From Pedobacter planticolens (lineage in GTDB: Bacteria; Bacteroidota; Bacteroidia; Sphingobacteriales; Sphingobacteriaceae), in NCBI RefSeq assembly GCF_014172375.1, contig NZ_WNXD01000001.1, positions 1,302,001 through 1,366,000 on the forward strand: a stretch of DNA of 64,000 bases, written 5' to 3'. Shown here in pieces: positions 9,807 through 19,536 of this stretch; the first letter of the stretch is position 1; every line of letters begins with the position of its first letter. The position numbers and the translations under genes were made by a program. The notes below the pieces were generated by a model, which was not told the DNA's origin, made no database searches, and saw nothing but the letters and a program-made list of their open reading frames with translations.

Positions 9807-10697
9807 ATGAGCATCACCGACAACACCTTCGCAAATGAAAACAACAGTCCATTGGATAACCTAGACCAATGGGAAAATGATGTTTTAGACCGCTACCCAG
9901 ATCCAGCTTCCATTAACAAAGACAAAAAAGAAGAGGAATTCAGAAATTATGAAGAAACTAGCAAAGATGGCGTTAAAGAATTTTATCGACTAAATCACAA
10001 ATATCAAACCTATGACTTCGTTTTGGAGAAAAAAGCTGATTATTTGAAGTTTGATAAAAGAGAGATGCCGATTTGGAATGCCTTTGATTTTTTAAATGAA
10101 TTGGTAGATGATTCAGATCCTGATACCGACTTGGATCAAATGCAACATTTAGTACAAACCTCTGAAGCGATTAGAAATGATGGACACCCAGATTGGATGG
10201 TGCTTGTTGGCTTAATACACGATATGGGAAAAGTACTATGTTTATTTGGCGAACCACAATGGGGAGTTGTAGGCGATACTTTTCCGGTAGGTTGTGCTTA
10301 TTCTGACAAGATTGTGTATCCAGAATTTTTTAAAGCTAATCCAGATTATGACAATAAAAAATTCAATACCAAACTTGGTATCTATACCGAAAATTGCGGT
10401 CTAGATCAGGTGCATATGTCTTGGGGTCATGATGAATATGTTTACCATATGATGAAAGATTACATTCCAGAACCTGGCTTATACATGCTACGTTATCATT
10501 CATTTTATTCTCAACATAGAGAAAATGCCTACGACCATTTAATGAATGAGAAAGACCACGAAATGTTTAAATGGGTAGCTCTTTTTAATCCTTATGATTT
10601 ATATTCTAAAAACCCAAATCAAAAAAGTTGGGAAGAATTAAAACCATACTATCAAGCTTTAGTTGCAAAATATTTACCCACGAACCTTAAATTTTAG
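9807..10697 (+). CDS. myo-Inositol oxygenase (MIOX)
   Basis: MIOX is a cytosolic di-iron enzyme that opens the ring of myo-inositol with O2 to give D-glucuronate. At 296 residues it is close to the human enzyme (285). All six expected iron ligands can be placed: His114 ([11 protein letters not shown]), His138 and Asp139 (LIHDMGK), His208 (WGHDEY), His231 (RYHSFY) and Asp264 (NPYDLYSK). [14 protein letters not shown] is a family hallmark. No signal peptide is present, which fits a cytosolic role. It is the first gene of a rightward cluster with SusCD, phosphatase, acetyltransferase, symporter and GH89, which implies that free inositol is an end product of that pathway. MIOX is mainly known from eukaryotes and is uncommon in bacteria. 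Confidence 0.95.
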   Translation: MSITDNTFANENNSPLDNLDQWENDVLDRYPDPASINKDKKEEEFRNYEETSKDGVKEFYRLNHKYQTYDFVLEKKADYLKFDKREMPIWNAFDFLNELVDDSDPDTDLDQMQHLVQTSEAIRNDGHPDWMVLVGLIHDMGKVLCLFGEPQWGVVGDTFPVGCAYSDKIVYPEFFKANPDYDNKKFNTKLGIYTENCGLDQVHMSWGHDEYVYHMMKDYIPEPGLYMLRYHSFYSQHRENAYDHLMNEKDHEMFKWVALFNPYDLYSKNPNQKSWEELKPYYQALVAKYLPTNLKF

Positions 10698-10783
10698 CCA
10701 ACATCTAAAAAACCTCTCAATTTCTAAAAAATAATATAACCAAATTTTAAACAAATCAATTATGAACTCTAAATTACAAAATT

Positions 10784-13700
10784 ATGGGATTTAATTATAC
10801 ACTATTTCAGCGTAGCTGCATGTGTATGCTACTCTTATTAATTAGCCAATTTAACATCGCTCTGGCTCAAAATGAAAGAAAAATTACGGGTACTGTCGTC
10901 GATTCGGAAAGTATTCCGGCGGCAAGGGTATCTATTTTCGTAAAAGGAACTACAAAATCAACGGTAACAGGCACGGATGGTTCCTTTAGTGTTACAGCAA
11001 AAACTGGTGACATCCTGGTATTTAGCTCTTTAGGATTTAATACTAAAGAGGTTACTGTAACTGATCAGTCTGTTTACAAAGTAACTATTACCCAAATGAC
11101 CACTACCCTTTCTGATGTAGTAGTTGTAGGTTATGGAAAAAGTTCCAGAAAAGCTTTAACCAGTTCGATAACTACTATAAAAGCTGATGAATTGAACAAA
11201 GGTGCCATTAGTGATGTTGGACAATTGCTTCAGGGCAAAGTAGCAGGTGTAAATATTAGCTCTAGTGGTGATCCTAACAAACCTGCCGCTGTAATATTGC
11301 GTGGTGCATCAACCGTTAATAGTCCAGGAGCACCATATTACGTAATAGATGGAATACCAGGTGCAGATATTGCTGCAATAGCACCAGCTGATATTGAATC
11401 GATAGATGTATTGAAAGATGCTGCAGCAACTGCTATTTATGGTAACCGAGCTGCAAGTGGAGTAATTATGGTAACTACTAAACGTGGCGCAAAAGGACAA
11501 TCACGAATTACTTATAGTGGTTTTGGAGCTATAGAAAATGTTAGTAGCACCTTGGATTTAATGAATGCCGATCAATTGAGGAGCTTTCTCACAGCAAATG
11601 GTTCTGCATTTTCACCTAATGATGATAAAGGCGCAAATACCGACTGGATGAAAGCTATTCAGCGATCAACAGCTTATTCGCATAACCATAACCTATCTTT
11701 TAGTGGTGGATCAGAACATGGCACTTATAGCGCTAGTCTTAACTACTTTAATAAAGATGGTATTTTATCAGAAAGTTCACTTAATCGTATTATTGGTCGT
11801 TTAAACATTGATCAATATGCATTTAATGATAAAGTTAAGTTCAGTTTAAATTTATCTAATTCAACTAGTAAATCTATTAATGTGCCTTTGCAAAATATCG
11901 TTTTACTACAAGCAGCAAAGCACTCACCTGTATCGCCATTGTATAATGCTGATGGTACTTATTTTGAAAACTTAAACAATACAGGTTACTTTAATCCATT
12001 AGCTATTGTAGGTAATGCACAAGATGAAACCAAATACAATGTATTATTAGGTGGCTTTAATACCGAAATAAAATTACCATTTGGTTTTACCTATAATGTA
12101 AACCTATCTTATCAAAAAACAACCGCATCGCATGGCGAGTTCTATAGCAGTTATTTTGGTAAGTATCCAACATCAAATTTTTATAATAATCCAGATCCTG
12201 GTATTGGCATAGCGCATACGCTTATTGGCTCATTGTTTGGCTCTAATGGTTCGGCTTTGCGAAGTAACTACGAAAACTCGACAAAAACATTAGAAACATT
12301 TTTAACCTGGAATAAGAAAATTAACGATCACAGTATCAACGCTGTAATTGGCTACACTTATCAGGATAATGTATATGGTGATGGTTTCCAAACATCAAGC
12401 ACTAATTTCCCTTCAGATAACATTGGTTTCTCAAACCTTACTTTGGGTAATCCGTATGCTATTTCATCTTACCGTATTAACCTAGGTAATGATCTCACCT
12501 ATGGTAAAATATTAATGATATCTGATTTTGCAAGAGTAAACTACAGTTATAAAGATAAATACCTGTTCCAAGGATCTATTAGACGTGATGGAAGTTCAGT
12601 ATTTGGTGAAAATAATCAATGGGGTTATTTCCCATCTGCTGGTGTAGCTTGGAGAGTAATTGAGGAAGATTTCATGAAAAATCAATCATTATTCAGCGAT
12701 TTGAAAATACGTGCTAGTTACGGTGTAACAGGTAATTCTTCAGGTATTGGAGCGTACACAGGTAAATTAGTTTATGGCATTAGTGGTACATACTATAATA
12801 ATGGAGTACAAGCTGCGGCTTATGCTCCAGTACAAGGATCAAACCCTAATTTAAAATGGGAAAGAACTGCAACCAAAAACCTAGGTGTTGATTTCGCTTT
12901 ATTGAAGAACAAAATTAGTGGTAGTATAGATGTATATGACAAAAACACAACTGATATGCTTTTCAGATATAGTGTTTCTGCATCCTTAGTTCCAGGTGGT
13001 TCTATTTGGGCAAATGGTGGTAGCATCAACAACAAAGGTATTGAGGTTAGTTTAAGCTCTTCACCAGTTGTATCAAAAGACTTTTCTTGGTCAACTACCA
13101 TCAACATGGCTTATAACAAAAACAAAATAACCAGCTTAAAAGGCCCTTATGCTAATGGCGATTCGGTTAGATATTCTGATCCAGAAGGACCAGGTCAAAC
13201 CAATGCGACCTTACAAATCCTTAAAGTAGGTTATCCTTTAGGTCAATTCTTTTCGTTAAAATATGCAGGTAAAGATGCTAGTGGCAATTCATTGTTTTAT
13301 AAACGTGATGGTTCTACAACAACTACACCTGCTATTGGTACCGATTATTTTTACCTAGGCAATGCACAACCAAAAGTATTAATGGGTTGGAGCAACACCT
13401 TCAAGTATAAAAATTTAGACCTGAATATATTTATAAGAGGTACTTTTGGCAACAAGATATTTAATGCTACAAGGGCTGATTTATCGTATACCGCAGGTGC
13501 TGCAATTAACAACATATTGGTTAGCGCTGCTAATGATAAAATATCTGATACTAGAAACTCATTCTATTCTGACAGGTATATTGAAGATGGATCTTACATT
13601 CGTTTAGATAATGCTACACTTGGTTATAATTTTAAAAGTCCTTTTGAAAAAGTAAGCAATATTAGGGTATATGCCTCTACAAATAACTTGTTCACCATCA

Positions 13701-13819
13701 CAAAATACAAAGGAATTGATCCAGAGATTAACCAAGGCGGTGTTGCACCAGGTATAGATTATAATAACTTCTATCCTAAAACCCGCACATTTTTGTTAGG
13801 TGTTAACGTATCATTTTAA
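10784..13819 (+). CDS. SusC-like TonB-dependent outer-membrane transporter
   Basis: This 1011-residue protein forms the outer-membrane barrel of a SusCD glycan importer, energised by TonB. It has a signal peptide ending NIALAQ, a carboxypeptidase-like regulatory domain (about 30-110, ITGTVVDSESIPAARVSIFVKGT), the SDVVVVGYG segment, a plug domain (about 120-230, with LLQGKVAGVNI, ILRGASTVN, YYVIDGIPG and DVLKDAAATAIYGNRAASGVIMVTTK) and a C-terminal 22-strand barrel ending in Phe. A ten-codon out-of-frame reading frame (10762-10794) overlaps its start. The partner susD gene begins 18 bp after its stop. The cargo is presumably the substrate of the surrounding GH92, GH89 and phosphatase enzymes. 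Confidence 0.96.
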   Translation: MGFNYTLFQRSCMCMLLLLISQFNIALAQNERKITGTVVDSESIPAARVSIFVKGTTKSTVTGTDGSFSVTAKTGDILVFSSLGFNTKEVTVTDQSVYKVTITQMTTTLSDVVVVGYGKSSRKALTSSITTIKADELNKGAISDVGQLLQGKVAGVNISSSGDPNKPAAVILRGASTVNSPGAPYYVIDGIPGADIAAIAPADIESIDVLKDAAATAIYGNRAASGVIMVTTKRGAKGQSRITYSGFGAIENVSSTLDLMNADQLRSFLTANGSAFSPNDDKGANTDWMKAIQRSTAYSHNHNLSFSGGSEHGTYSASLNYFNKDGILSESSLNRIIGRLNIDQYAFNDKVKFSLNLSNSTSKSINVPLQNIVLLQAAKHSPVSPLYNADGTYFENLNNTGYFNPLAIVGNAQDETKYNVLLGGFNTEIKLPFGFTYNVNLSYQKTTASHGEFYSSYFGKYPTSNFYNNPDPGIGIAHTLIGSLFGSNGSALRSNYENSTKTLETFLTWNKKINDHSINAVIGYTYQDNVYGDGFQTSSTNFPSDNIGFSNLTLGNPYAISSYRINLGNDLTYGKILMISDFARVNYSYKDKYLFQGSIRRDGSSVFGENNQWGYFPSAGVAWRVIEEDFMKNQSLFSDLKIRASYGVTGNSSGIGAYTGKLVYGISGTYYNNGVQAAAYAPVQGSNPNLKWERTATKNLGVDFALLKNKISGSIDVYDKNTTDMLFRYSVSASLVPGGSIWANGGSINNKGIEVSLSSSPVVSKDFSWSTTINMAYNKNKITSLKGPYANGDSVRYSDPEGPGQTNATLQILKVGYPLGQFFSLKYAGKDASGNSLFYKRDGSTTTTPAIGTDYFYLGNAQPKVLMGWSNTFKYKNLDLNIFIRGTFGNKIFNATRADLSYTAGAAINNILVSAANDKISDTRNSFYSDRYIEDGSYIRLDNATLGYNFKSPFEKVSNIRVYASTNNLFTITKYKGIDPEINQGGVAPGIDYNNFYPKTRTFLLGVNVSF

Positions 13820-13837
13820 AAAGAGAAATTTAAAGAC

Positions 13838-15514
13838 ATGAAAAAGATATTAATTGGAATATTAGGTGTACTTATAAGTGCTTTAATATTCACTTCCTGC
13901 CAAAAACTTGATGTAGCTGTTACATCAGAACTTACACCCGACACATACCCCCAAACTGCCGCACAGCTTACTTCGGCATCTGGCCCAGTATACATTAATT
14001 TAAGAAGCGATTTTTCTACCACGTACTTTTTCCTGCAAAGTAGCTCAACTGACGAATCAGTATTGGCTACTTTCGGATCTGATTGGATTGATGGAAATAA
14101 ATACCTTGAACTACACCGCCATACCTGGACAAAAGATAATGCTTGGGTAGCCGCAGGTTGGTCATATTTAACCAACATTATTGGTACAGCTAATCAAACT
14201 ATTTCTATTATCGGCAAATCGGCTCCTCCGGGTGCATCTACAAATACCACTATGGCCGAGTTAAAAACCACACGTGCATTAGCTTATTTTATGATGATGG
14301 ATTTGTACGGAAATGTGCCTTTAGATACTTTGTATGGAGCTACAGATTTAAAAGCAAAAGCACCAAGAACTGAGGTATTCAATTACGTAGAAAAAGAACT
14401 AAAAGCGGCTATCCCCTTTTTAAAATCAACAACTGGAGTAGCTACTTATGGTTTGCCAACTAAATATTTGGCTTATTCTATATTGGCAAAAATGTATTTA
14501 AATGCTGCAGTTTATACTGGTACAGCACGTTACGATGACTGTATAGCAGCCTGTGATCAGATTATTAATTCTGGTTTATACAGTATAGAGCCAATGGCTA
14601 CTTACTTGCAAATGTTTTACCCAACTAATGGACCATCGCAAAAGGAGTTTATTTTTGCAATTCCGTACGACCCGTCTACATCTAACGGAACTATGTTTTA
14701 TGCCAGATATGATCTAAATCGTAATTTAGGAATTCGCTATTTGTACTCTGGATCTACACCTGGTTCATTTACCAATCCCGTTATGAATTCGAGTAGTGGT
14801 GGTGGTTTATCTAACAATAAGCCAAGTGGTCCGCGTATGACAACTAGTGAGTTTTATGCAAACTTTGATGATGCTAATGATGTTCGTAACAAGCAATGGT
14901 TAACAGGTTTGCAAACTTGGCAAGATGGTAGCCCTCTAATGGTAAGCACTACTAATTTAGGTTATAATCAATTTTATACTGGCGGAAGCCCTGCAGCAGC
15001 ATATACTTACCAGTTAAATTTAACACCACTTACTGCTTCTCGTCTTGGTGCTACTTCTTTCGATTTGGGTAAAGATGAAATTGCATGGAATGTAGGTTAT
15101 CGTAATATTAAATTTTTACCTGATTATACCAATACCATTAGCAGAAACCAAAGTAATGATGTTCCATTATTCCGTTATTCGGATATTGTACTAATGAAAG
15201 CTGAATCTATTTTCCGTGGAGGAACGCCAACATTAGGCGCAACTGCACTATCGCTTGTAAATTCAGTAAGAACTAACCGTACAACCTCTGCGGCTTTAGG
15301 TGCAATTACATTAGATGTTTTATACAACGAACGCTCTAAAGAATTTGCATGGGAAACATGGCACCGTAATGATATGATTAGATTTGGTAAATATGAGGCT
15401 AGCTACGGTTTGTCTAAAACAAACAGCGAAACATTTCGCCGCATATTTCCAATACCAAGTACGGCAATGGCTACCAATCCTAAACTTGTTCAAAATACAG
15501 GATATCCTAACTAA
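13838..15514 (+). CDS. SusD/RagB-like surface glycan-binding lipoprotein
   Basis: The 558-residue product is the lid and binding partner of the preceding SusC. A lipoprotein signal ends at Cys21 (ALIFTSC), and the mature part has the SusD helical TPR scaffold with typical segments: TRALAYFMMMDLYGNVPL, LAYSILAKMYLNAAVYTG, DIVLMKAESIFRGG and LDVLYNERSKEFAWETWHRNDMIRFGKY near the C-terminus. It should sit on the outer leaflet and deliver oligosaccharide to SusC. An intrinsic-terminator-like hairpin follows, which probably lowers expression of the downstream enzymes relative to susCD. The ligand cannot be read from the sequence. Confidence 0.95.
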   Translation: MKKILIGILGVLISALIFTSCQKLDVAVTSELTPDTYPQTAAQLTSASGPVYINLRSDFSTTYFFLQSSSTDESVLATFGSDWIDGNKYLELHRHTWTKDNAWVAAGWSYLTNIIGTANQTISIIGKSAPPGASTNTTMAELKTTRALAYFMMMDLYGNVPLDTLYGATDLKAKAPRTEVFNYVEKELKAAIPFLKSTTGVATYGLPTKYLAYSILAKMYLNAAVYTGTARYDDCIAACDQIINSGLYSIEPMATYLQMFYPTNGPSQKEFIFAIPYDPSTSNGTMFYARYDLNRNLGIRYLYSGSTPGSFTNPVMNSSSGGGLSNNKPSGPRMTTSEFYANFDDANDVRNKQWLTGLQTWQDGSPLMVSTTNLGYNQFYTGGSPAAAYTYQLNLTPLTASRLGATSFDLGKDEIAWNVGYRNIKFLPDYTNTISRNQSNDVPLFRYSDIVLMKAESIFRGGTPTLGATALSLVNSVRTNRTTSAALGAITLDVLYNERSKEFAWETWHRNDMIRFGKYEASYGLSKTNSETFRRIFPIPSTAMATNPKLVQNTGYPN

Positions 15515-15538
15515 TCGTTTTTGATAAATCCTATTCTT

Positions 15539-15574
15539 AAATTTCCGAAGGCTTAACTGTCTTCGGAAATTTTA
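15539..15574 (+). terminator. Intrinsic-terminator-like hairpin after susD
   Basis: A perfect 12-bp stem (AAATTTCCGAAG / CTTCGGAAATTT) surrounds a 10-base loop and is followed by TTATT. It sits between susD and the phosphatase gene, so it may act as a partial terminator or mRNA-stabilising stem that sets the ratio of susCD to enzyme genes. Confidence 0.7.
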
Positions 15575-15610
15575 TTAACATCACTCCTTTTGAAAAACCA
15601 TTAAATTGCA

Positions 15611-16609
15611 ATGAAAAAATTACTGCTTCGCATTTTAGTAGCTTACTTTATCGCATTGCCAATTTCTCAGGTAAACGCTCAAATTTTGCTAAGAAATCCA
15701 TCGGCAAATGCCAAACCCACTAAAGACTTACTAAAATTAGATTCTTCTCTTAATTTTATTGCCATGGGCGATTGGGGAAGAAATGGAGCAGATCACCAAA
15801 AACAAGTAGCCGCACAAATGGGTAAAACCGCTTCAGATATTAAAGCTCAATTTGTGATTTCAACAGGCGATAATTTTTACCCAAGTGGTGTAATAAGCGA
15901 TCAAGATCCACTCTTCAGGTATTCATTTGAAGATATTTATACAGCATTTTCCTTACAAGTAGATTGGTATCCTGTATTAGGGAACCACGATTATAAATCC
16001 AATCCAGATGCAGAGGTAGCTTACTCTAAAATTAGCAGACGTTGGAAAATGCCAGCCCGTTATTACAGTAAAAAATTTGCCATTGGTGGCGATACTTCAA
16101 AACAAGTGTTAATTGTTTTTATGGATACTAATCCTTTAATTAAAGAATTTTACACCAATGCTGAATATGGACCAAACGTTCGCGGGCAAGATACCACTCA
16201 GCAAAAAAACTGGCTCAATACAGTTCTCAACGATGCTTCTCCTTCTATTAAATGGAAAATTGTAGTTGGTCATCACCCTATGTACACAGGTGGAAGCCGT
16301 ACAACTGGTTACGATACACGAGCTATCCGTAATTCTTTAAAATCAATATTAGATAAATACAGCGTAGATGTATACCTAACTGGTCATGAACATAGTTTAC
16401 AACACTTAAAACCGCCAGGTAAAACCCATCATTTTATTTCGGGCGCAGCCTCAGAAAAAACACCTGTAAAATTAATTGAAGGGAGTGAAATGGTCGCTTC
16501 TGAATATGGTTTTATGCTTTTTTCGGTAACTAAAAATCAACTTCGAGTACAAACTATTAATGATGAGGGCGAAATAATTTATACCACAACTTTACAAAAA
16601 CCAAATTGA
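15611..16609 (+). CDS. Purple-acid-phosphatase-like metallophosphoesterase
   Basis: This 332-residue exported protein (signal peptide ending QVNAQ) carries the five metallophosphoesterase blocks of purple and tartrate-resistant acid phosphatases: MGDWG, STGDNFYPSG, VLGNHDY, VVGHHPMYTGG and LTGHEHSLQH. These Asp, Asn and His residues bind a Fe/metal pair, and the family hydrolyses phosphomonoesters, including inositol phosphates in some plant members. In a cluster with inositol oxygenase the natural guess is release of phosphate from an inositol-phosphate-bearing product in the periplasm. That assignment is inference; general phosphomonoesterase activity is the safer call. Confidence 0.88.
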   Translation: MKKLLLRILVAYFIALPISQVNAQILLRNPSANAKPTKDLLKLDSSLNFIAMGDWGRNGADHQKQVAAQMGKTASDIKAQFVISTGDNFYPSGVISDQDPLFRYSFEDIYTAFSLQVDWYPVLGNHDYKSNPDAEVAYSKISRRWKMPARYYSKKFAIGGDTSKQVLIVFMDTNPLIKEFYTNAEYGPNVRGQDTTQQKNWLNTVLNDASPSIKWKIVVGHHPMYTGGSRTTGYDTRAIRNSLKSILDKYSVDVYLTGHEHSLQHLKPPGKTHHFISGAASEKTPVKLIEGSEMVASEYGFMLFSVTKNQLRVQTINDEGEIIYTTTLQKPN

Positions 16610-16632
16610 TGAAAATCGTCAACTAAAAAACA

Positions 16633-17856
16633 ATGGAAGCAACAGAACATTCATCCTTATCTATATCAACCCCAAAAAGGCTACTTTCTTTAGATGCTTT
16701 ACGTGGTTTTGACATGTTCTGGATTATTAGCGGCGAAGGAATTTTTCATAGTTTGGCTAACGTTGTGATGGAAAAACATGCGCTAATTCGTAACCCACAA
16801 GATTGGCAAATTGCGACCACGAACGATTTAAATTTAACAGAAAGAATACTTGTAGGCATTAGCAATCAGTTACATCATAGCCCGTGGAATGGTTTTACCT
16901 TTTACGATTTAATTTTTCCTTTATTTATTTTCATAGCTGGCGTATCTATGCCTTTTGCTTATGACCGTTACTTTCATTTAACCGAGGTAGCAGAGAGAAA
17001 GAAAGTCAAGAAAAAATTATATACTTCTTTAATTAAAAGAACTATACTATTACTCCTTTTAGGGATGATAATAAATGGGCTTTTTAAATGGCAAGATTAT
17101 GAAAATATAAGATTTGCTAGTGTACTTGGACGAATTGGACTTGCCTGTTTTTTTGCAGCAATCATTTACTTAAATTGTTCTTTGAGGCAACAATTACTAT
17201 GGTTTATACTCATATTATTAGGCTATTGGGCATTATTAACACTAGTTCCTGTACCTCAATTTGGTATTGGCAACCTCACACCCGAAGGTAACTTAGCTGC
17301 TTATTTTGATCGGTTGTACTTACCTGGAAAACTACACCGTATAGTGTATGATCCCGAAGGGCTACTCTCTACTTTACCTGCAATTGCATCAGCCTTAATG
17401 GGAATATTTACAGGGCAATATATAAAACTTGAGAAAAAAACAGGACCATTAAAACAATTCTTATTGCTAATTGCAGCTGGTGTAACTTTAATTTTTTTAG
17501 GTTTGATTTGGAATATAGTATTCCCGATTAATAAAAATATGTGGACCAGTTCTTTTGTATTATTTGCTGGCGGATGGAGTATTACATTGTTCGCTATTTT
17601 TTACGGAATAATTGACCTTGTTGGATTTAAAAAATGGAGCACACCTTTATTATGGATTGGGAGTAACTCTATTTTAATTTATGTAGCTGCGCATGGTTTA
17701 ATTAGTTTTGAAGCGACTGCTAAATTTTTATTTGGTGGCTTAATTGAACAAACACAAGGTGCTTGGCAACAAGTAATCTTATGGGTCGGCATTTTAATTA
17801 TTCAACTTACCCTACTACAGTTTTTATATCGAAAAAAGTGGTTTTTAAAACTGTAA
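16633..17856 (+). CDS. HGSNAT-like transmembrane N-acetyltransferase (DUF5009)
   Basis: The 407-residue integral membrane protein has about ten hydrophobic helices. It opens with RLLSLDALRGFDMFWI and has HHSPWNGFTFYDLIFPLFIFIAG, closely matching the human heparan-alpha-glucosaminide N-acetyltransferase segment [22 protein letters not shown]. His82 aligns with the human active-site His thought to carry the acetyl group. The lysosomal enzyme moves acetyl from cytosolic acetyl-CoA across the membrane to terminal alpha-glucosamine, making it cleavable by alpha-N-acetylglucosaminidase. A GH89 enzyme of exactly that type lies two genes downstream, so the pair could work in the same order in the periplasm. 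Other bacterial members may acylate different sugars. Confidence 0.82.
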   Translation: MEATEHSSLSISTPKRLLSLDALRGFDMFWIISGEGIFHSLANVVMEKHALIRNPQDWQIATTNDLNLTERILVGISNQLHHSPWNGFTFYDLIFPLFIFIAGVSMPFAYDRYFHLTEVAERKKVKKKLYTSLIKRTILLLLLGMIINGLFKWQDYENIRFASVLGRIGLACFFAAIIYLNCSLRQQLLWFILILLGYWALLTLVPVPQFGIGNLTPEGNLAAYFDRLYLPGKLHRIVYDPEGLLSTLPAIASALMGIFTGQYIKLEKKTGPLKQFLLLIAAGVTLIFLGLIWNIVFPINKNMWTSSFVLFAGGWSITLFAIFYGIIDLVGFKKWSTPLLWIGSNSILIYVAAHGLISFEATAKFLFGGLIEQTQGAWQQVILWVGILIIQLTLLQFLYRKKWFLKL

Positions 17857-17894
17857 AACTAAAAAACCAAAAATAAAAATAAACTAACCAAATA

Positions 17895-19523
17895 ATGAAC
17901 CAATTACAAACCGCAGATTACATTGTATTTTTCTTCTATTTTATTGTCGTATCCTCTTATGGTTATTACATTTATCATAAAAAGAAGTCGAAAAATATAA
18001 GTTCTAAGGACTTTTTCTTGGCAGAAGGTTCGCTTACCTGGTGGGCAATTGGAGCTTCCTTAATTGCTTCTAATATTTCTGCAGAGCATTTTATTGGTAT
18101 GTCTGGCTCGGGTTTCGCCCTAGGTTTAGCCATTGCATCTTACGAGTGGATGGCAGCTGCTACCCTCATTATTGTGGCCATTTTTATTATCCCGGTATAT
18201 CTTAAAAATAAGATTTTTACCATGCCACAGTTCCTTGCCACACGATATAATGATAAGGTGAGTACAATTATGGCAGTTTTTTGGCTATTGGTGTATGTAT
18301 TTGTAAACCTTACTTCTATTATTTATCTCGGTGCATTGGCCATTTCTTCTATCTCTAACATTAGTTTTGAGTGGTGCATTGTTGGTCTCAGTATTTTCTC
18401 GATGATTGTAACCCTAGGCGGGATGAAAGTAATTGGTTATACCGATGTTATTCAGGTTTTGGTATTGATTATTGGCGGTCTAGTTACCACCTATTTGGCT
18501 CTTTCTTTACTTTCTAATGAGTATGGTTTTGGCAATGATATTTTTGCAGGACTTTCTGTACTCCGTAAAGAAGCGCCTGAACACTTTCACATGATTTTTA
18601 ATTCGTCTGATAAATATTATGACAAATTACCTGGTCTATCTGTGCTTATTGGTGGTATGCTTATTAACAATTTAGCATATTGGGGATGCAACCAGTACAT
18701 TGTACAACGTGCTTTGGGAGCTGATTTAAATACCGCCAGAAAAGGGATTTTATTCGCTGCATTTTTAAAGTTGCTTGTACCAGTTATTGCGGTGCTTCCA
18801 GGTATTGTAATGTTTGTATTGCATAATAAAGGCTTATTTCAAGCAGAAATGGCAAGTGATGGCGTAATAAAACCAGATCATGCTTATCCAACTTTAATGA
18901 ATTTATTACCTCCCGGATTAAAAGGCGTTGCTTTTGCCGCACTTACTGCAGCCATTGTTGCCTCTTTAGCAGGTAAAGCTAATAGTATTTCAACTATTTT
19001 CTCGTTAGATATTTATAAGAAATTCTTCAACAAAGATGCATCAGATCGTAAAATGGTGAATGTTGGTCGCTGGGCAGTAGCTATCTCTATGACCATTGCT
19101 GCTATTGTAACTCCCGCATTAAAATCATTAGATCAGGCTTATCAATTTATTCAGGAATATGTGGGCTTTATTTCACCAGGCGTATTGGCTATTTTCTTGC
19201 TAGGCTTCTTCTGGAAACGTACAACTTCTGCTGCTGCAATGGTAGGTGCATTAATTACCATTCCGCTTTCTACGGTGTTAAAGTTTTTACCAGTATGGAC
19301 AAATGGTGCTTTCCCAGATTTACCATTTTTTAATCGAATGGAAATCGATTTTGTAGTAATTGTACTTTTAATGATTGGTATTAGTTTAAGCAAACCACAA
19401 ACCTTAACAAATGAACAGGCTATTGAAGTTGATACATCGATGTTTAAAATCAGTACCAGTTTTGCTATCGGCTCTCTTTTAATTGTAGGAATCCTCACCG
19501 CTTTATACACCATTTTTTGGTAA
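17895..19523 (+). CDS. SSS-family sodium/solute symporter (sugar or inositol)
   Basis: A 542-residue inner-membrane protein with about 14 helices of the sodium:solute symporter family (SGLT type). Family features include DFFLAEGSLTWWAIGASLIASNISAEHFIGMSG in the first helices, GGMKVIGYTDVIQV, the NYWGCNQY-like segment LAYWGCNQYIVQRALGA, and ALTAAIVASLAGKANSISTIFSLDIYK. It closely resembles the second SSS protein at 25800, pointing to a paralogous pair with different cargo. Its position between the acetyltransferase and GH89 suggests uptake of a released monomer such as myo-inositol, N-acetylglucosamine or mannose. The GH89 gene starts 13 bp after it, so the two are co-transcribed. Confidence 0.92.
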   Translation: MNQLQTADYIVFFFYFIVVSSYGYYIYHKKKSKNISSKDFFLAEGSLTWWAIGASLIASNISAEHFIGMSGSGFALGLAIASYEWMAAATLIIVAIFIIPVYLKNKIFTMPQFLATRYNDKVSTIMAVFWLLVYVFVNLTSIIYLGALAISSISNISFEWCIVGLSIFSMIVTLGGMKVIGYTDVIQVLVLIIGGLVTTYLALSLLSNEYGFGNDIFAGLSVLRKEAPEHFHMIFNSSDKYYDKLPGLSVLIGGMLINNLAYWGCNQYIVQRALGADLNTARKGILFAAFLKLLVPVIAVLPGIVMFVLHNKGLFQAEMASDGVIKPDHAYPTLMNLLPPGLKGVAFAALTAAIVASLAGKANSISTIFSLDIYKKFFNKDASDRKMVNVGRWAVAISMTIAAIVTPALKSLDQAYQFIQEYVGFISPGVLAIFLLGFFWKRTTSAAAMVGALITIPLSTVLKFLPVWTNGAFPDLPFFNRMEIDFVVIVLLMIGISLSKPQTLTNEQAIEVDTSMFKISTSFAIGSLLIVGILTALYTIFW

Positions 19524-19536
19524 ACACCGATTAGTT

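Noticed and set aside
13816..14178. Minus-strand open frame of 120 codons across the start of susD
   Set aside because: It lies opposite the strong susD gene, has no recognisable domain and looks like an antisense shadow of its codon pattern.
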